Shown piece by piece: positions 7,166-15,980 of a stretch of 64,000 nt of DNA. The notes beneath the pieces were generated by a model. The model made no database searches and was not told where the DNA came from. It saw only the letters and a program-made list of their open reading frames with translations. The stretch comes from Bacteroidales bacterium (GTDB lineage: Bacteria; Bacteroidota; Bacteroidia; Bacteroidales; UBA932): assembly GCA_016286385.1 (NCBI GenBank), contig JAEESO010000006.1, forward strand, positions 34,659 through 98,658, in the 5' to 3' direction. The translations under genes were made by a program, and so were the position numbers. Position 1 is the stretch's first letter. Each line of letters starts with the position of its first letter.

Positions 7166-8616
7166 ACCTGAAGGTAATATCCAGGAACGTGGGCATCGCG
7201 CTTGTGGTGAGCGCGCTGTTCATGCTGCTGTCCGTGTTCGTGTCCCTTGCAAACGGGCAGGACAGCGCCCTGGCGCCCCTTCTAATCAGCTTCACCATAA
7301 CCTTTGCGGTGGGCATTTTCCCTTTCATCTTTGTAAAGAAAACCCCTCACATAAGCCTGAAGGACGGCTACTGGATCATCTTCCTGTCCTGGCTCCTGTC
7401 ATTTGTGTTCGGCTCCCTGCCATATGCCCTGTGGGGCGGCCCTTTCAACGTTATAAACGCCTGGTTTGAAAGCGTTTCCGGTTTTACAACTACCGGCGCC
7501 ACCATCCTTGAAGACGTTGAGGCCCTTCCAAAGAGCCTAGTGTTCTGGAGGGCGTCCACTCATTTTATCGGCGGATTGGGAGTTGTGGTGTTCCTCCTTC
7601 TCATTATCCCCAACTCGTCTCCGGTGCGCCTAAGGCTCACCAATATGGAACTTTCCTCCCTGTCAAGGGATGACTACAGGACGCGTGTCAACAAGACCGT
7701 TTCTATATTTGCGTGGGTGTATATCGGCATATGTGTGGCTGCATTCATAGCATATCTCCTTTGCGGGATGTCGGTTTTCGATGCCGTATGCCATGCATTC
7801 AGCGTATGTGCCTGCGGCGGTTTTTCTTCAAAGAACCTCTCCATCGGGGCCTTCGACTCCACGCTCATATCGGCCGTGACAATAGTTTTCATGTTCCTGG
7901 CCTCAATCCACTTTGGAATCATTTACGTGGTCATCGTGACGCGTTCACTCAAGCCGCTGAGGAATGCTGTCCTGCGCTTTTATGTGACTGGGCTGGTGGT
8001 GATTTCCATCGTGGCTTCCATCGGCCTCAAGTACTCAGACCTTGGGCTTTCCTGGAGCAGGGCTTTCCTTGACGGCACTTTCCATGTGGTGAGTTATGCT
8101 TCCACAACTGGTTTTGGCATAAGTGACAACTCCGTGTGGCCAATTCTTCCGTGCTTCATGCTCATCCTTGTGAGCCTGGTGTGCGGTTGCGCCGGTTCCA
8201 CCACCGGCGGCCTCAAGGTAGACCGCGTGATGGTTCTTTTCAAGGCCGTGCATATGCAGAACCTTAAAACCCTCAATCCTTCCTCTATCTTTGAGGTAAG
8301 GATGGGCCGCCGCATTCTCCACGACGAAGATATCTATCCCCAGGTGCTCTACATAGCCCTTTTCTTCCTCCTCATAGGCTTCTCAACCGTGCTGTGTCTC
8401 CTCCTTGGAGACCCTAACAACCACGCGCTTCTGGGGTCACTCGCAAGCCTTACCAATGTGGGACCTTCGCTTGGGAGCATAGGCTCTATGGGAAACTACA
8501 ACGCTGAACCATCGGCCCTGAAATTTGTTTTCTCTGCCGATATGTTCCTTGGCCGCGTTGAGATCTATCCTGTCCTGGCGGTACTTTCCAGTATTATCAA
8601 CCCCAAGTCAAAGTGA
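7162..8616 (+). CDS. trkH: Trk/Ktr-type potassium uptake membrane subunit (TrkH)
   Basis: 484 residues of repeated M1-P-M2 architecture. The four pore-loop segments are visible in order: SGFTTTGAT, ACGGFSSKN, YASTTGFGIS and LTNVGPSLG. These form the K+ selectivity filter in TrkH/KtrB proteins, which import K+ across the cytoplasmic membrane driven by ion gradients. The usual regulatory partner TrkA is not adjacent; instead a sensor-like membrane protein precedes it with a 4-nt overlap, and a helicase gene follows with its ATG overlapping the stop. TrkA may be encoded elsewhere. Confidence 0.93.
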   Translation: MNLKVISRNVGIALVVSALFMLLSVFVSLANGQDSALAPLLISFTITFAVGIFPFIFVKKTPHISLKDGYWIIFLSWLLSFVFGSLPYALWGGPFNVINAWFESVSGFTTTGATILEDVEALPKSLVFWRASTHFIGGLGVVVFLLLIIPNSSPVRLRLTNMELSSLSRDDYRTRVNKTVSIFAWVYIGICVAAFIAYLLCGMSVFDAVCHAFSVCACGGFSSKNLSIGAFDSTLISAVTIVFMFLASIHFGIIYVVIVTRSLKPLRNAVLRFYVTGLVVISIVASIGLKYSDLGLSWSRAFLDGTFHVVSYASTTGFGISDNSVWPILPCFMLILVSLVCGCAGSTTGGLKVDRVMVLFKAVHMQNLKTLNPSSIFEVRMGRRILHDEDIYPQVLYIALFFLLIGFSTVLCLLLGDPNNHALLGSLASLTNVGPSLGSIGSMGNYNAEPSALKFVFSADMFLGRVEIYPVLAVLSSIINPKSK

Positions 8617-10040
8617 TGCTCACCAGGGAGGGGTTTCTGAACGACGCTTTTCTCCGCTGGTTCCCCTATGAACCAACGCCCTGCCAGTATGCCCTGCTGC
8701 AGAAAGTGGCGTCTTTCCTTACGTCGGATGAAGGCGATATCCTGGTTGTGAACGGTTATGCCGGAACGGGCAAGACCGCAGCACTGGCATCTGTCATCAA
8801 CGCCATGGCGGAACTTGAGGTGAAGTGCGTTCTCCTGGCTCCTACAGGCCGATCCGCAAAGGTGCTGTCTTCTTATGCCGGCCGTCCGGCGTCCACCATC
8901 CACAAGCATATCTACAGGCAGAAATCCTTTGGAAACGACGGCTTCGGGCAGTTCTCGCTTATGCCAAACAAGGCAAAGAATACGCTGTTTATTGTGGACG
9001 AGGTGTCCCTGATTGGAATTGAGGCAGGGGAGAAGGGGTCTGCCTTCGGCTCCGGAAATCTGCTGGAAGATCTTGTTGCATTTGTGCGCTCCGGCGTAGA
9101 CTGCCGCCTCATCCTTGTCGGAGACAATGCCCAGCTGCCGCCTGTGGGCCTTGACGCATCGCCCGCCCTTAGCCCGGAATACATGTCCGGAATAGGCGGA
9201 GTTTCTTTTGCTACGCTCACAACCGTTGTGAGGCAGGGGGAGGGCTCCGGCATCCTTGTGAACGCAACCCGCCTCAGGGAAAAACTGGCGGAGGGTGAGG
9301 ACCCCGTGGGCCTTGATGAACTTGGCCTTGTCACAAAGGACTTCCCGGACATTGAGAGCATAACCGGAAGCGAGCTTCTGGATGCCCTTTCAGACGCCTA
9401 CGGCAAGTTCGGGGAAGATGAAGTGGCGGTCCTGTGCCGGTCCAACAAGAGAGCGGTGCGTTACAACGCCGGCATACGCGCCCAGGTGCTGTACCGTGAG
9501 GAACAGCTGGTGAGGGGAGATAAGCTCATGGTTGTGAAAAATCACTATCTGGAGGGCCTGGAAGGCACGGATTATATAGCAAACGGAGACATAGTGCGCC
9601 TAATGAGAATCCGTCATTTCGAGGAGCGTTACGGCCTTCATTTTGCCGATGCAACCCTTGCGCTTCCGGATTACGGCAACCAGGAAATCACGTCCAAGGT
9701 GCTGCTGGATACGCTTTTGTCGGAATCGGCATCCCTTACCTATGAGCAGTCCAATGCCCTGTATCAGGGCGTCCTGGCCGATTATTCCCACCTCTCCACC
9801 AAAAAGAAACGCTACGACGCTGTGCGGGAAGACCCCTACTACAACGCCATCCAGCTTAAATATGCCAGCGCAATCACGTGTCACAAGGCCCAGGGCGGGC
9901 AGTGGCAGTGCGTGTTTGTGGATAATCCCATTTGGCAGGATTTCCTTACGGCCGATGACATCAAGTGGCTCTACACGGCCTTCACCCGCGCCGTGGACAA
10001 ACTCTATCTTGTGAATTTCCCGTCCTCGCTCTTCAGGTAG
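8616..10040 (+). CDS. RecD-like superfamily 1 DNA helicase / AAA ATPase
   Basis: 475 residues or one fewer. Walker A GYAGTGKTAA (Lys near 53) and Walker B LFIVDEVSLIG are followed by a second RecA-like domain with the C-terminal UvrD_C_2 signature SAITCHKAQGGQW near the end and a TAFTRAVDKLYLV terminus. This is the architecture of short RecD/ExoV-alpha-like 5'-3' helicases without the RecB/RecC partners. I chose the ATG at 8616, which overlaps the trkH stop (TGATG), over the GTG three bases earlier. The 3' end overlaps the convergent peptidase gene by 37 bp. A role in DNA repair or replication restart is family-based. Confidence 0.88.
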   Translation: MLTREGFLNDAFLRWFPYEPTPCQYALLQKVASFLTSDEGDILVVNGYAGTGKTAALASVINAMAELEVKCVLLAPTGRSAKVLSSYAGRPASTIHKHIYRQKSFGNDGFGQFSLMPNKAKNTLFIVDEVSLIGIEAGEKGSAFGSGNLLEDLVAFVRSGVDCRLILVGDNAQLPPVGLDASPALSPEYMSGIGGVSFATLTTVVRQGEGSGILVNATRLREKLAEGEDPVGLDELGLVTKDFPDIESITGSELLDALSDAYGKFGEDEVAVLCRSNKRAVRYNAGIRAQVLYREEQLVRGDKLMVVKNHYLEGLEGTDYIANGDIVRLMRIRHFEERYGLHFADATLALPDYGNQEITSKVLLDTLLSESASLTYEQSNALYQGVLADYSHLSTKKKRYDAVREDPYYNAIQLKYASAITCHKAQGGQWQCVFVDNPIWQDFLTADDIKWLYTAFTRAVDKLYLVNFPSSLFR

Positions 10041-11845
10041 CGCAGCCAGAACTCCCGGCTGGCCTTTGTATCATGAGCGCCCTGGTAGCCCCGGTAGCCG
10101 TGCATTCCGTCAGGGTAAATCATGAATTCAAAGGCCGATCCCTGCCTCTGGAGTACGTCCATCAGTTGGAGGGTGTTCTGGAAATGGACGTTATCGTCGC
10201 CGGTGCCGTGGGTGAGTTTAAGCATCACTTTATCTGAGCCGTACTCCCCGGGATAGTCCTTCACACGGCGTATTACGGCAGTGTCATTATAGCCGTCCGG
10301 GTTGTCCTGAGGGGTGGACATGAAGCGCTCCGTGTAGTGAGTGTCGTAGAGAGTCCAGTCATAGACTCCGCCCCCCGCAATGCCGTAAGGATAGTACTCG
10401 GAGGCAGTTGTCACAAGGAGCGTTGTCATTGTGCCACCAAAGCTGAAGCCTTCCACGCCAATTTTATCGGCCTTCACGTAGGGGAGGCTGCGAAGCCATT
10501 TGGCCCATTCCACAAAGTCATCCACTTCCACCGTTCCAAGGTGTTTGTAGATTGCGTCAAGGCCCTCACGGCCGTTGTGCCCTGCGGCGCGGCAGTCTGC
10601 GATCAGTTCAATTATACCGTTTTCACGGAACCACTGGTAACGGGAGGGATTTATCCAGCGGTCATGGACCATAGGTGAATCCGGGCCGCCGTAGATGTCC
10701 ACGTGGACGGGGTATTTCTTTTCAGGGTCAAAGCCCTCCGGGTAAATGATCACACCGGGGAGTTCCAGGCCGTCCACGGTTATGCTTACAAGTTCTCCAG
10801 AGCCTTCTGCCGCGGTTTCCTCTCCTCCTTCCAGGACCTTGTACTTGCCTTTGAGGTCATATTCCCTTTGCTGCCATGGCGTTTTGAGGTTGGATTCCAT
10901 GGTTTTGAAGTGCTTGCCGTCTTCCGTGAATTCTGCCGCCAAAACGTTCATGGAAAGGTCTGAAAGGGGTGTAATCTTTCCCTTCTTTGTAACTTTGTAC
11001 ACGTTTTTCCTTACGTGGGAATCACGCTCTGCAATGAAGTAAACTGTGCCGTTTTTATCGGCCTTAAGAAGCTGGATTCTCCAGTTGGGGCCGTCTGTAA
11101 GGCGTTTGAGGGTGAGGCCGTCGTAGCTGAGAAAGTAAATCTGCTGCCAGCCTGTCTCAAAGCTTCGGACCATGTACAGGCCTTTTTCCGTGAACAGCAT
11201 GCCCTCAATCCAGTCCAGCCAGGTGGGGACCTGTTCATGGTAGATCTGCCTCTTGCTGCCGTCCTGAGCCTTTACCGCGTAAAGGTCAAGGGTGTTCTGG
11301 ATGCGGGGCTCGCGGGAAACATAGAGGGTCTTACTGTCTGCCCCCCAGAACGGCGTCCCAAAGTACTGGTCCTCCTTCTCGTCAAAATCGGCCCAGACTA
11401 TGCCGGCGTCTTCCACGCTTGCAAAGCCTATACGTACCTCAGGGTTGCGCTCCCCGGCCTTGGGATAGTGAGTGCGGCGGAGGGTTCCGTCCTGTCCGAA
11501 GGGCGAATAAATGGGAAACATGGGCACCAGGGTGTCGTCAAAGCGGTAGAACGCTATGGTTTTGGAATCAGGGCTCCACCAGAAGGCGCGGTATTTTGAA
11601 GGACGTCCAAAGATCTCCTCATAATACACCCAGCTGGCGTATCCGTTCATTATGGTCTCCGTTCCGTCGCTGGTAAGACGTGTTTCCTCTCCGGATGCCA
11701 CGTTCTTTACCCAGAGGTCATTGTCGCGGGTAAATGCAACGAAAGTGGAGTCCGGGCTGAAAGTGGGGTTCAGGTCTTCAGCGGCGGCTGTTATGGCGGT
11801 CAATGCCCCCATTATGGCCGATATCAGTAATAGTTTCATCTTCAT
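10004..11845 (-). CDS. Secreted prolyl oligopeptidase-family peptidase, DPP-IV-like (S9)
   Basis: About 613 residues from the ATG at 11845, which begins a good signal peptide (MKMKLLLISAIMGALTAITA). An upstream ATG at 11863 would add six residues and spoil it. A beta-propeller of the DPPIV_N type fills the first two thirds; the alpha/beta-hydrolase domain holds the nucleophile serine in GFSFGG, the aspartate in GTGDDNVH and a histidine in the final HGYRG segment. Bacteroidales DPP-IV cleaves X-Pro dipeptides from peptides in the periplasm. The protein is somewhat shorter than typical DPP-IV (about 720), mainly in the propeller. It is transcribed away from the HsdR_N gene. Confidence 0.9.
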   Translation of the reverse strand: MKMKLLLISAIMGALTAITAAAEDLNPTFSPDSTFVAFTRDNDLWVKNVASGEETRLTSDGTETIMNGYASWVYYEEIFGRPSKYRAFWWSPDSKTIAFYRFDDTLVPMFPIYSPFGQDGTLRRTHYPKAGERNPEVRIGFASVEDAGIVWADFDEKEDQYFGTPFWGADSKTLYVSREPRIQNTLDLYAVKAQDGSKRQIYHEQVPTWLDWIEGMLFTEKGLYMVRSFETGWQQIYFLSYDGLTLKRLTDGPNWRIQLLKADKNGTVYFIAERDSHVRKNVYKVTKKGKITPLSDLSMNVLAAEFTEDGKHFKTMESNLKTPWQQREYDLKGKYKVLEGGEETAAEGSGELVSITVDGLELPGVIIYPEGFDPEKKYPVHVDIYGGPDSPMVHDRWINPSRYQWFRENGIIELIADCRAAGHNGREGLDAIYKHLGTVEVDDFVEWAKWLRSLPYVKADKIGVEGFSFGGTMTTLLVTTASEYYPYGIAGGGVYDWTLYDTHYTERFMSTPQDNPDGYNDTAVIRRVKDYPGEYGSDKVMLKLTHGTGDDNVHFQNTLQLMDVLQRQGSAFEFMIYPDGMHGYRGYQGAHDTKASREFWLRYLKSEDGKFTR

Positions 11846-11871
11846 AGCCGTAAAGATAAGCAATAATTTTG

Positions 11872-11879
11872 TATTTTTG
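11872..11879 (+). promoter_or_regulatory. Predicted -7 box for the HsdR_N/cca/xerC operon
   Basis: TATTTTTG, matching TAnnTTTG, five bases before the ATG at 11884. Confidence 0.45.
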
Positions 11880-11883
11880 CAGT

Positions 11884-12285
11884 ATGCAAAGCGACTACAT
11901 ATGGGACCCGCTGCGGCGCAAGAGCGTACGCAATACGCCGGAGGAGGCCGTGAGGCAGTGGTTCATCTCCGTGCTGCATGAGGGCATGGGGGTGCCGGAG
12001 CACATGATGGGCTCTGAAGTTGCTTTCAGGCATGGCGCCAAGGATTACAGGGCCGATATAATTGTCTACGACCGAAGCGCCAGGCCCATAATGATAGTGG
12101 AGTGCAAAAGGCCTCAGGTGGAGCTTAGCCAGGAAGTTGTGGACCAGGCCATACGCTATAACAATGAGCTTGACGTGAAGTACGTTGTAATTACAAACGG
12201 AGAGAAAACCTTCATGTTCAAGCGCGTGATGGGCGGCTGGGAATTCATGCAGAAGGCCCCCAGGTGGGAGGATATGCTTCAATGA
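11884..12285 (+). CDS. Small HsdR N-terminal-like (PD-(D/E)XK) domain protein
   Basis: 133 residues from the ATG at 11884 (MQSDYIWDPLRRK). The sequence carries the type I restriction HsdR_N_2 fold: YRADIIVYD supplies the active-site aspartate, IMIVECKRP supplies the ExK, and an ELSQEVVDQAIRYN helix follows. Stand-alone versions are widespread and conserved in Bacteroidetes with housekeeping neighbours, so this is not evidence of a restriction system. Nuclease activity is plausible because the D-ExK residues are intact. It overlaps the CCA-transferase start by ATGA and opens a long operon. Confidence 0.85.
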   Translation: MQSDYIWDPLRRKSVRNTPEEAVRQWFISVLHEGMGVPEHMMGSEVAFRHGAKDYRADIIVYDRSARPIMIVECKRPQVELSQEVVDQAIRYNNELDVKYVVITNGEKTFMFKRVMGGWEFMQKAPRWEDMLQ

Positions 12286-13715
12286 CAAAGACTGAAGGGT
12301 ATTTAGATCACGCCATATTCAAGTTGGTGAGTAATACGGCCAGGGAACTGGGCGTAAGGGCCTTTGTGATTGGCGGCTATGTCCGTGACTGCTTCCTTGG
12401 CATCCCCAATGACGATATAGACATAGTGGTGGAGGGCTCAGGGATAGCCCTTGCCGAGGCAGTTGCCGCAAAGTGCGGAGCAAAGGTGTCCGTTTTCCGG
12501 AACTTTGGCACCGCCATGCTAAAGTATAAAGGTATAGAGGTGGAATTTGTGGGCGCCCGCAGGGAATCCTATGACCGCAATTCCAGAAAACCCGTAGTTG
12601 AGGACGGTACCCTTGAGGAAGATCAGCTCCGGCGTGATTTCACCATAAACGCCATGGCGTTTTCCCTCCAGGAAGATGACTTTGGCGCCCTCGTAGACCC
12701 TTTCCACGGCATCAAGGACCTTGCCGATGGAATCATCCGCACTCCGCTGGATCCTGAGCAGACGTACTCAGATGATCCCCTCCGTATGCTCCGCGCCATC
12801 CGCTTTGCCACAAGGCTGGGCTTCACCATTGTCCCGGAATCCCTGGACGCAATGAGAAGGATGGCCGGCCGCCTTAAAATCCTTTCCCGTGAGAGGATAG
12901 TTGAGGAACTGGACAAGATGCTCCTCACAAATAAGCCCTCCAGGGCATTCCGCCTTATGGATGAGACGGGGCTTCTGGAGCAGTTCTTCCCGGAACTTGT
13001 GCGCCTGAAAGGTACGGAAACAGTAGACGGCAAAGGCCATAAGGAGAACTTCTCCCACACCCTTGAGGTGCTGGATAACGTTGTCCTGTTTGAGAAGGAA
13101 GAAGGCCGTGAACCCAATCTGTGGCTTCACTGGGCTGCGCTTCTCCACGATATCGGCAAACCCGTCAGCAAGCGTTTCGTCCCCGGCCAGGGCTGGACAT
13201 TCCACGGTCATGAGGTGGTTGGTGCCCGCATGGTGCCCCAGATTTTCAAGTCTCTCAAGATGCCCCTCAATGAGAAGATGAAATACGTCCAGAAGCTTGT
13301 GGGGCTGCATTTAAGGCCCATCGCCCTTGTAGACGACGGGGTGACCGACAGCGCCGTCAGGCGGCTTCTTTTTGACGCCGGTGAGGACATAGATGACCTC
13401 ATGATCCTTTGCAATGCCGATATAACCTCCAAGAACCCCTCAAAGGTGGCCCGTCTTCGCCGGAACTTCGAGCTTGTCAAGGAGAAGATGGCGGAGGTAG
13501 AGGCCAAGGATGAGATCCGCAACTGGAAGAACCCCATCAGCGGGGACTATATAATGGAACTCTTCGGCATAGAGCCGTGCAATACTATCGGCCAGCTTAA
13601 GGAAATGGTTAAGGAAGCCATCCTTGACGGGGTTATCCCCAACACTTTTGAGGATGCCGATGCCTTCATGCGCGCCCGCGCCGCGGAACTGGGACTTTTC
13701 CCGCATCATGATTGA
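12282..13715 (+). CDS. cca: CCA tRNA nucleotidyltransferase with HD domain
   Basis: 477 residues from the ATG at 12282. The nucleotidyltransferase head has FVIGGYVRD and DDIDIVVEG (the catalytic Asp pair), then RRDFTINAMAF and the RLLRAIRFA-type neck (here DPLRMLRAIRFATR). A C-terminal HD phosphohydrolase domain carries LLHDIGKP. The enzyme adds or repairs the 3' CCA of tRNAs; the HD part would hydrolyse 2',3'-cyclic phosphates. It overlaps the preceding gene by 4 nt and xerC by 8 nt. Confidence 0.94.
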   Translation: MTKTEGYLDHAIFKLVSNTARELGVRAFVIGGYVRDCFLGIPNDDIDIVVEGSGIALAEAVAAKCGAKVSVFRNFGTAMLKYKGIEVEFVGARRESYDRNSRKPVVEDGTLEEDQLRRDFTINAMAFSLQEDDFGALVDPFHGIKDLADGIIRTPLDPEQTYSDDPLRMLRAIRFATRLGFTIVPESLDAMRRMAGRLKILSRERIVEELDKMLLTNKPSRAFRLMDETGLLEQFFPELVRLKGTETVDGKGHKENFSHTLEVLDNVVLFEKEEGREPNLWLHWAALLHDIGKPVSKRFVPGQGWTFHGHEVVGARMVPQIFKSLKMPLNEKMKYVQKLVGLHLRPIALVDDGVTDSAVRRLLFDAGEDIDDLMILCNADITSKNPSKVARLRRNFELVKEKMAEVEAKDEIRNWKNPISGDYIMELFGIEPCNTIGQLKEMVKEAILDGVIPNTFEDADAFMRARAAELGLFPHHD

Positions 13716-14655
13716 CAGGTACATAGCCTATATCCGTGACGTCCGGAGATACTCTCCCCGGACGCAGGCTCTATATGCCGATGCCCTTACGTCATTCAGT
13801 GAATGGTGTGGGGGAGAGCCGGATCTCATTCCGTCAAGGATAAGGGAATACGAAGCCCATCTCATCGGCTCCGGGTACAAGCCCCGGACGGTGCATCTTC
13901 ACCTAAGTGCCCTCAGCGGGTACTGCAATTATCTTATAAAGGAAGGAAAGATGACCTCCAACCCGGTGAGGGGAGTGAAGCGTCCTAAGATGGAAAAACG
14001 CCTTCCGGAGTACTACAGGGAGAGTTCCATGGATGAGTATCTGAAGGAATCGGCCCATGCGGCAGGGAAAGAGGAACTCACTCTTCTTGAGAGCCTGAAG
14101 CCGGATGAACCCCTTTTTTCCGAGCTTTACAGAAGGCGCCTCAGAAGGCTCATCATAAGCATCCTTTACAGCACCGGAATCCGCCGCGCGGAGCTTCTTT
14201 CCCTCACGGTAGGCAGCGTGGATTTTTCCCGCGGCACACTTCGCGTAGTTGGAAAAGGAGATAAAATGAGAGAAATTCCTCTCATTCCTTCATTAACTCA
14301 GGAAATTTCACTATATTTGAAAGCAGCAAGCATGACTGAAGCGTCCCGTACGCCCCGTGATCCACTGCTTGTGACGGAAAAGGGTACCCCCCTTTATCCG
14401 GAATACGTGGACAGGGCGGTCAAAAAGGAACTGGACGGCTACGGCATCACAGGGAGGAAATCCCCCCACGTGTTAAGGCATTCGCTGGCAACGGCCCTGT
14501 TGCAGGAAGGCGCAGACCTTAACGCAATCAAAGAGATGCTGGGCCACGCAAACCTTGCCGCCACGGAGGTTTACACCCACAATTCAGTCGCAAGGCTCAA
14601 ACAACAATACTTAAACGCCCATCCAAGGGCAAAAAACTCAGGTAAAAATGATTAA
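13708..14655 (+). CDS. Tyrosine recombinase XerC/XerD family
   Basis: 315 residues from the ATG at 13708, inside the end of cca. The SAM-like core-binding domain covers about 1-110; the catalytic domain has all six active-site residues: Arg in STGIRRAELL, Lys in VVGKGDKMR, His-x-x-Arg in HVLRHSLA, His in LGHANLA and Tyr in VYTHNS. Its place in a conserved operon with cca and hpf supports a chromosomal Xer role (dimer resolution at dif) rather than a phage integrase. Confidence 0.92.
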   Translation: MIDRYIAYIRDVRRYSPRTQALYADALTSFSEWCGGEPDLIPSRIREYEAHLIGSGYKPRTVHLHLSALSGYCNYLIKEGKMTSNPVRGVKRPKMEKRLPEYYRESSMDEYLKESAHAAGKEELTLLESLKPDEPLFSELYRRRLRRLIISILYSTGIRRAELLSLTVGSVDFSRGTLRVVGKGDKMREIPLIPSLTQEISLYLKAASMTEASRTPRDPLLVTEKGTPLYPEYVDRAVKKELDGYGITGRKSPHVLRHSLATALLQEGADLNAIKEMLGHANLAATEVYTHNSVARLKQQYLNAHPRAKNSGKND

Positions 14656-14938
14656 CGTTAAGTCCCTCAAGTTCGACGCAGACGAGAAGCTGCTGGACTA
14701 CATCCAGAAGAAAGTTGGTAAAGTAGAGAAATTCTTCGACAATCTAGGAGACATTGACGTCACCCTTTCCCTCCTTCCGGACGCAGAAAACAAGTGCGTA
14801 AAGCTCCAGACCCGCATCCCCGGTGAGGATCTCCTTATTGAACGCAATGCCCGTACCTTCGAAGAGGCCGTAACAGACGCCGCAGATGCCCTCAAGGAGC
14901 GTATCGTACGCGCCAAGGAAAAGAAATTCTCCAAATAA
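14648..14938 (+). CDS. hpf: Ribosome hibernation-promoting factor, short form
   Basis: 96 residues, the size of short HPF/YfiA proteins that contain only the S30AE domain. It binds the decoding centre of the 30S subunit and silences or dimerises ribosomes in stationary phase. Visible features are the start MINVKSLKFDADEKL, the acidic KFFDNLGDIDVTLS strand and the basic C-terminal helix ending AKEKKFSK. It overlaps the xer stop by 8 nt. Confidence 0.93.
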   Translation: MINVKSLKFDADEKLLDYIQKKVGKVEKFFDNLGDIDVTLSLLPDAENKCVKLQTRIPGEDLLIERNARTFEEAVTDAADALKERIVRAKEKKFSK

Positions 14939-14939
14939 C

Positions 14940-15977
14940 GTGGCTGCCCAGAAGGGTTACATAGAGACCGCAAGGCAGGTCAGCAACATACTTGAAGATG
15001 TCCGCAGCGGCATCTTCAAGTGTGTATATCTGCTTATGGGAGATGAGCCGTATTACCCGGACCTTGTGTGTGATGCAATCCTAGAGAACTGCCTTCAGGA
15101 CTGGGAAAAGGACTTCAATGAGACGGTCTGCTATGGCGGTGAAGTGGACGCAGAGACAATAATCACGGCCGCAAGGCGTTTCCCCATGATGGCGGAACGC
15201 CAGCTTGTTGTGGTGAAGGAAGCCCAGCAGATGAAATCCCTGGAGGAGCTCGCGCTGTACTGTGAGAACCCTCTTGACAGTACCGTGCTGGTGATTCTTA
15301 TGCACGGAGCATCGGCCGATAAACGGAAATCCCTGTATAAGACCGTCCTCAAAACCGGCGTTGTGGTGGATTCTCCGGCCCTCAGGGATTACGAGGTCCC
15401 GCGCTGGATTCAGGATTACTACCAGGGGCTTGGACTCAGGATACACCCGGAAGCATCGGCCCTCCTGGCAGAAAGCGCCGGCACGGACCTTGGCAAAATT
15501 GCCGTAGAGACAGAAAAACTCCTCAAGAACCTCCCGGAGGGCGTAAAGGAGATTTCCGTTGAGGACATTGAGAAAAACATAGGCATAAGCCGGCAGTACA
15601 GCATCTTTGAGCTTACAAAGTGCCTCAGCTACAGGGAAAGTACCCGTGCGCTTACCATTGCCTCCCATATCGGGGAGCAGCCGCGTTTTATGCTTCCTAT
15701 GGCCGTGGCGCCGCTTTTCACGCATTTTAGCCGCATACTCAAGTACCACGCCCTGCTACCGTCACGCCCTTCACAGGGAGACGTTGCAAAGGCACTGGGC
15801 GTGAACCCTTATTTTCTGAAGGAATATGACGCGGCAGTCAGGAATTATCCCCTCCAGAAATGTCAGGCGGTGATTTCCCTCCTTGCAGAATATGATTACA
15901 AGGGCAAGGGCGGGGATGCCGGAGAGGCTACACCCTCGGAACTTTTAATAGAGTTAGTAGCAAAAATCCTATCATAG
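14940..15977 (+). CDS. holA: DNA polymerase III subunit delta
   Basis: About 345 residues. The clamp-loader delta fold is recognisable from the start of the conserved region (IFKCVYLLMGDEPYYPDLV) through RRFPMMAERQLVVVKEAQ, the AESAGTDLGKIAVETEKL helix and the ISRQYSIFELTKCLS segment. I chose the GTG at 14940, two bases after the hpf stop; an in-frame ATG at 14886 would lie inside hpf. Delta opens the beta sliding clamp during loading. Confidence 0.88.
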   Translation: MAAQKGYIETARQVSNILEDVRSGIFKCVYLLMGDEPYYPDLVCDAILENCLQDWEKDFNETVCYGGEVDAETIITAARRFPMMAERQLVVVKEAQQMKSLEELALYCENPLDSTVLVILMHGASADKRKSLYKTVLKTGVVVDSPALRDYEVPRWIQDYYQGLGLRIHPEASALLAESAGTDLGKIAVETEKLLKNLPEGVKEISVEDIEKNIGISRQYSIFELTKCLSYRESTRALTIASHIGEQPRFMLPMAVAPLFTHFSRILKYHALLPSRPSQGDVAKALGVNPYFLKEYDAAVRNYPLQKCQAVISLLAEYDYKGKGGDAGEATPSELLIELVAKILS

Positions 15978-15980
15978 AAG

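Noticed and set aside
11884..12285. Part of a type I restriction system
   Set aside because: Only an HsdR_N-like domain is present, in a conserved housekeeping operon with cca and xerC.
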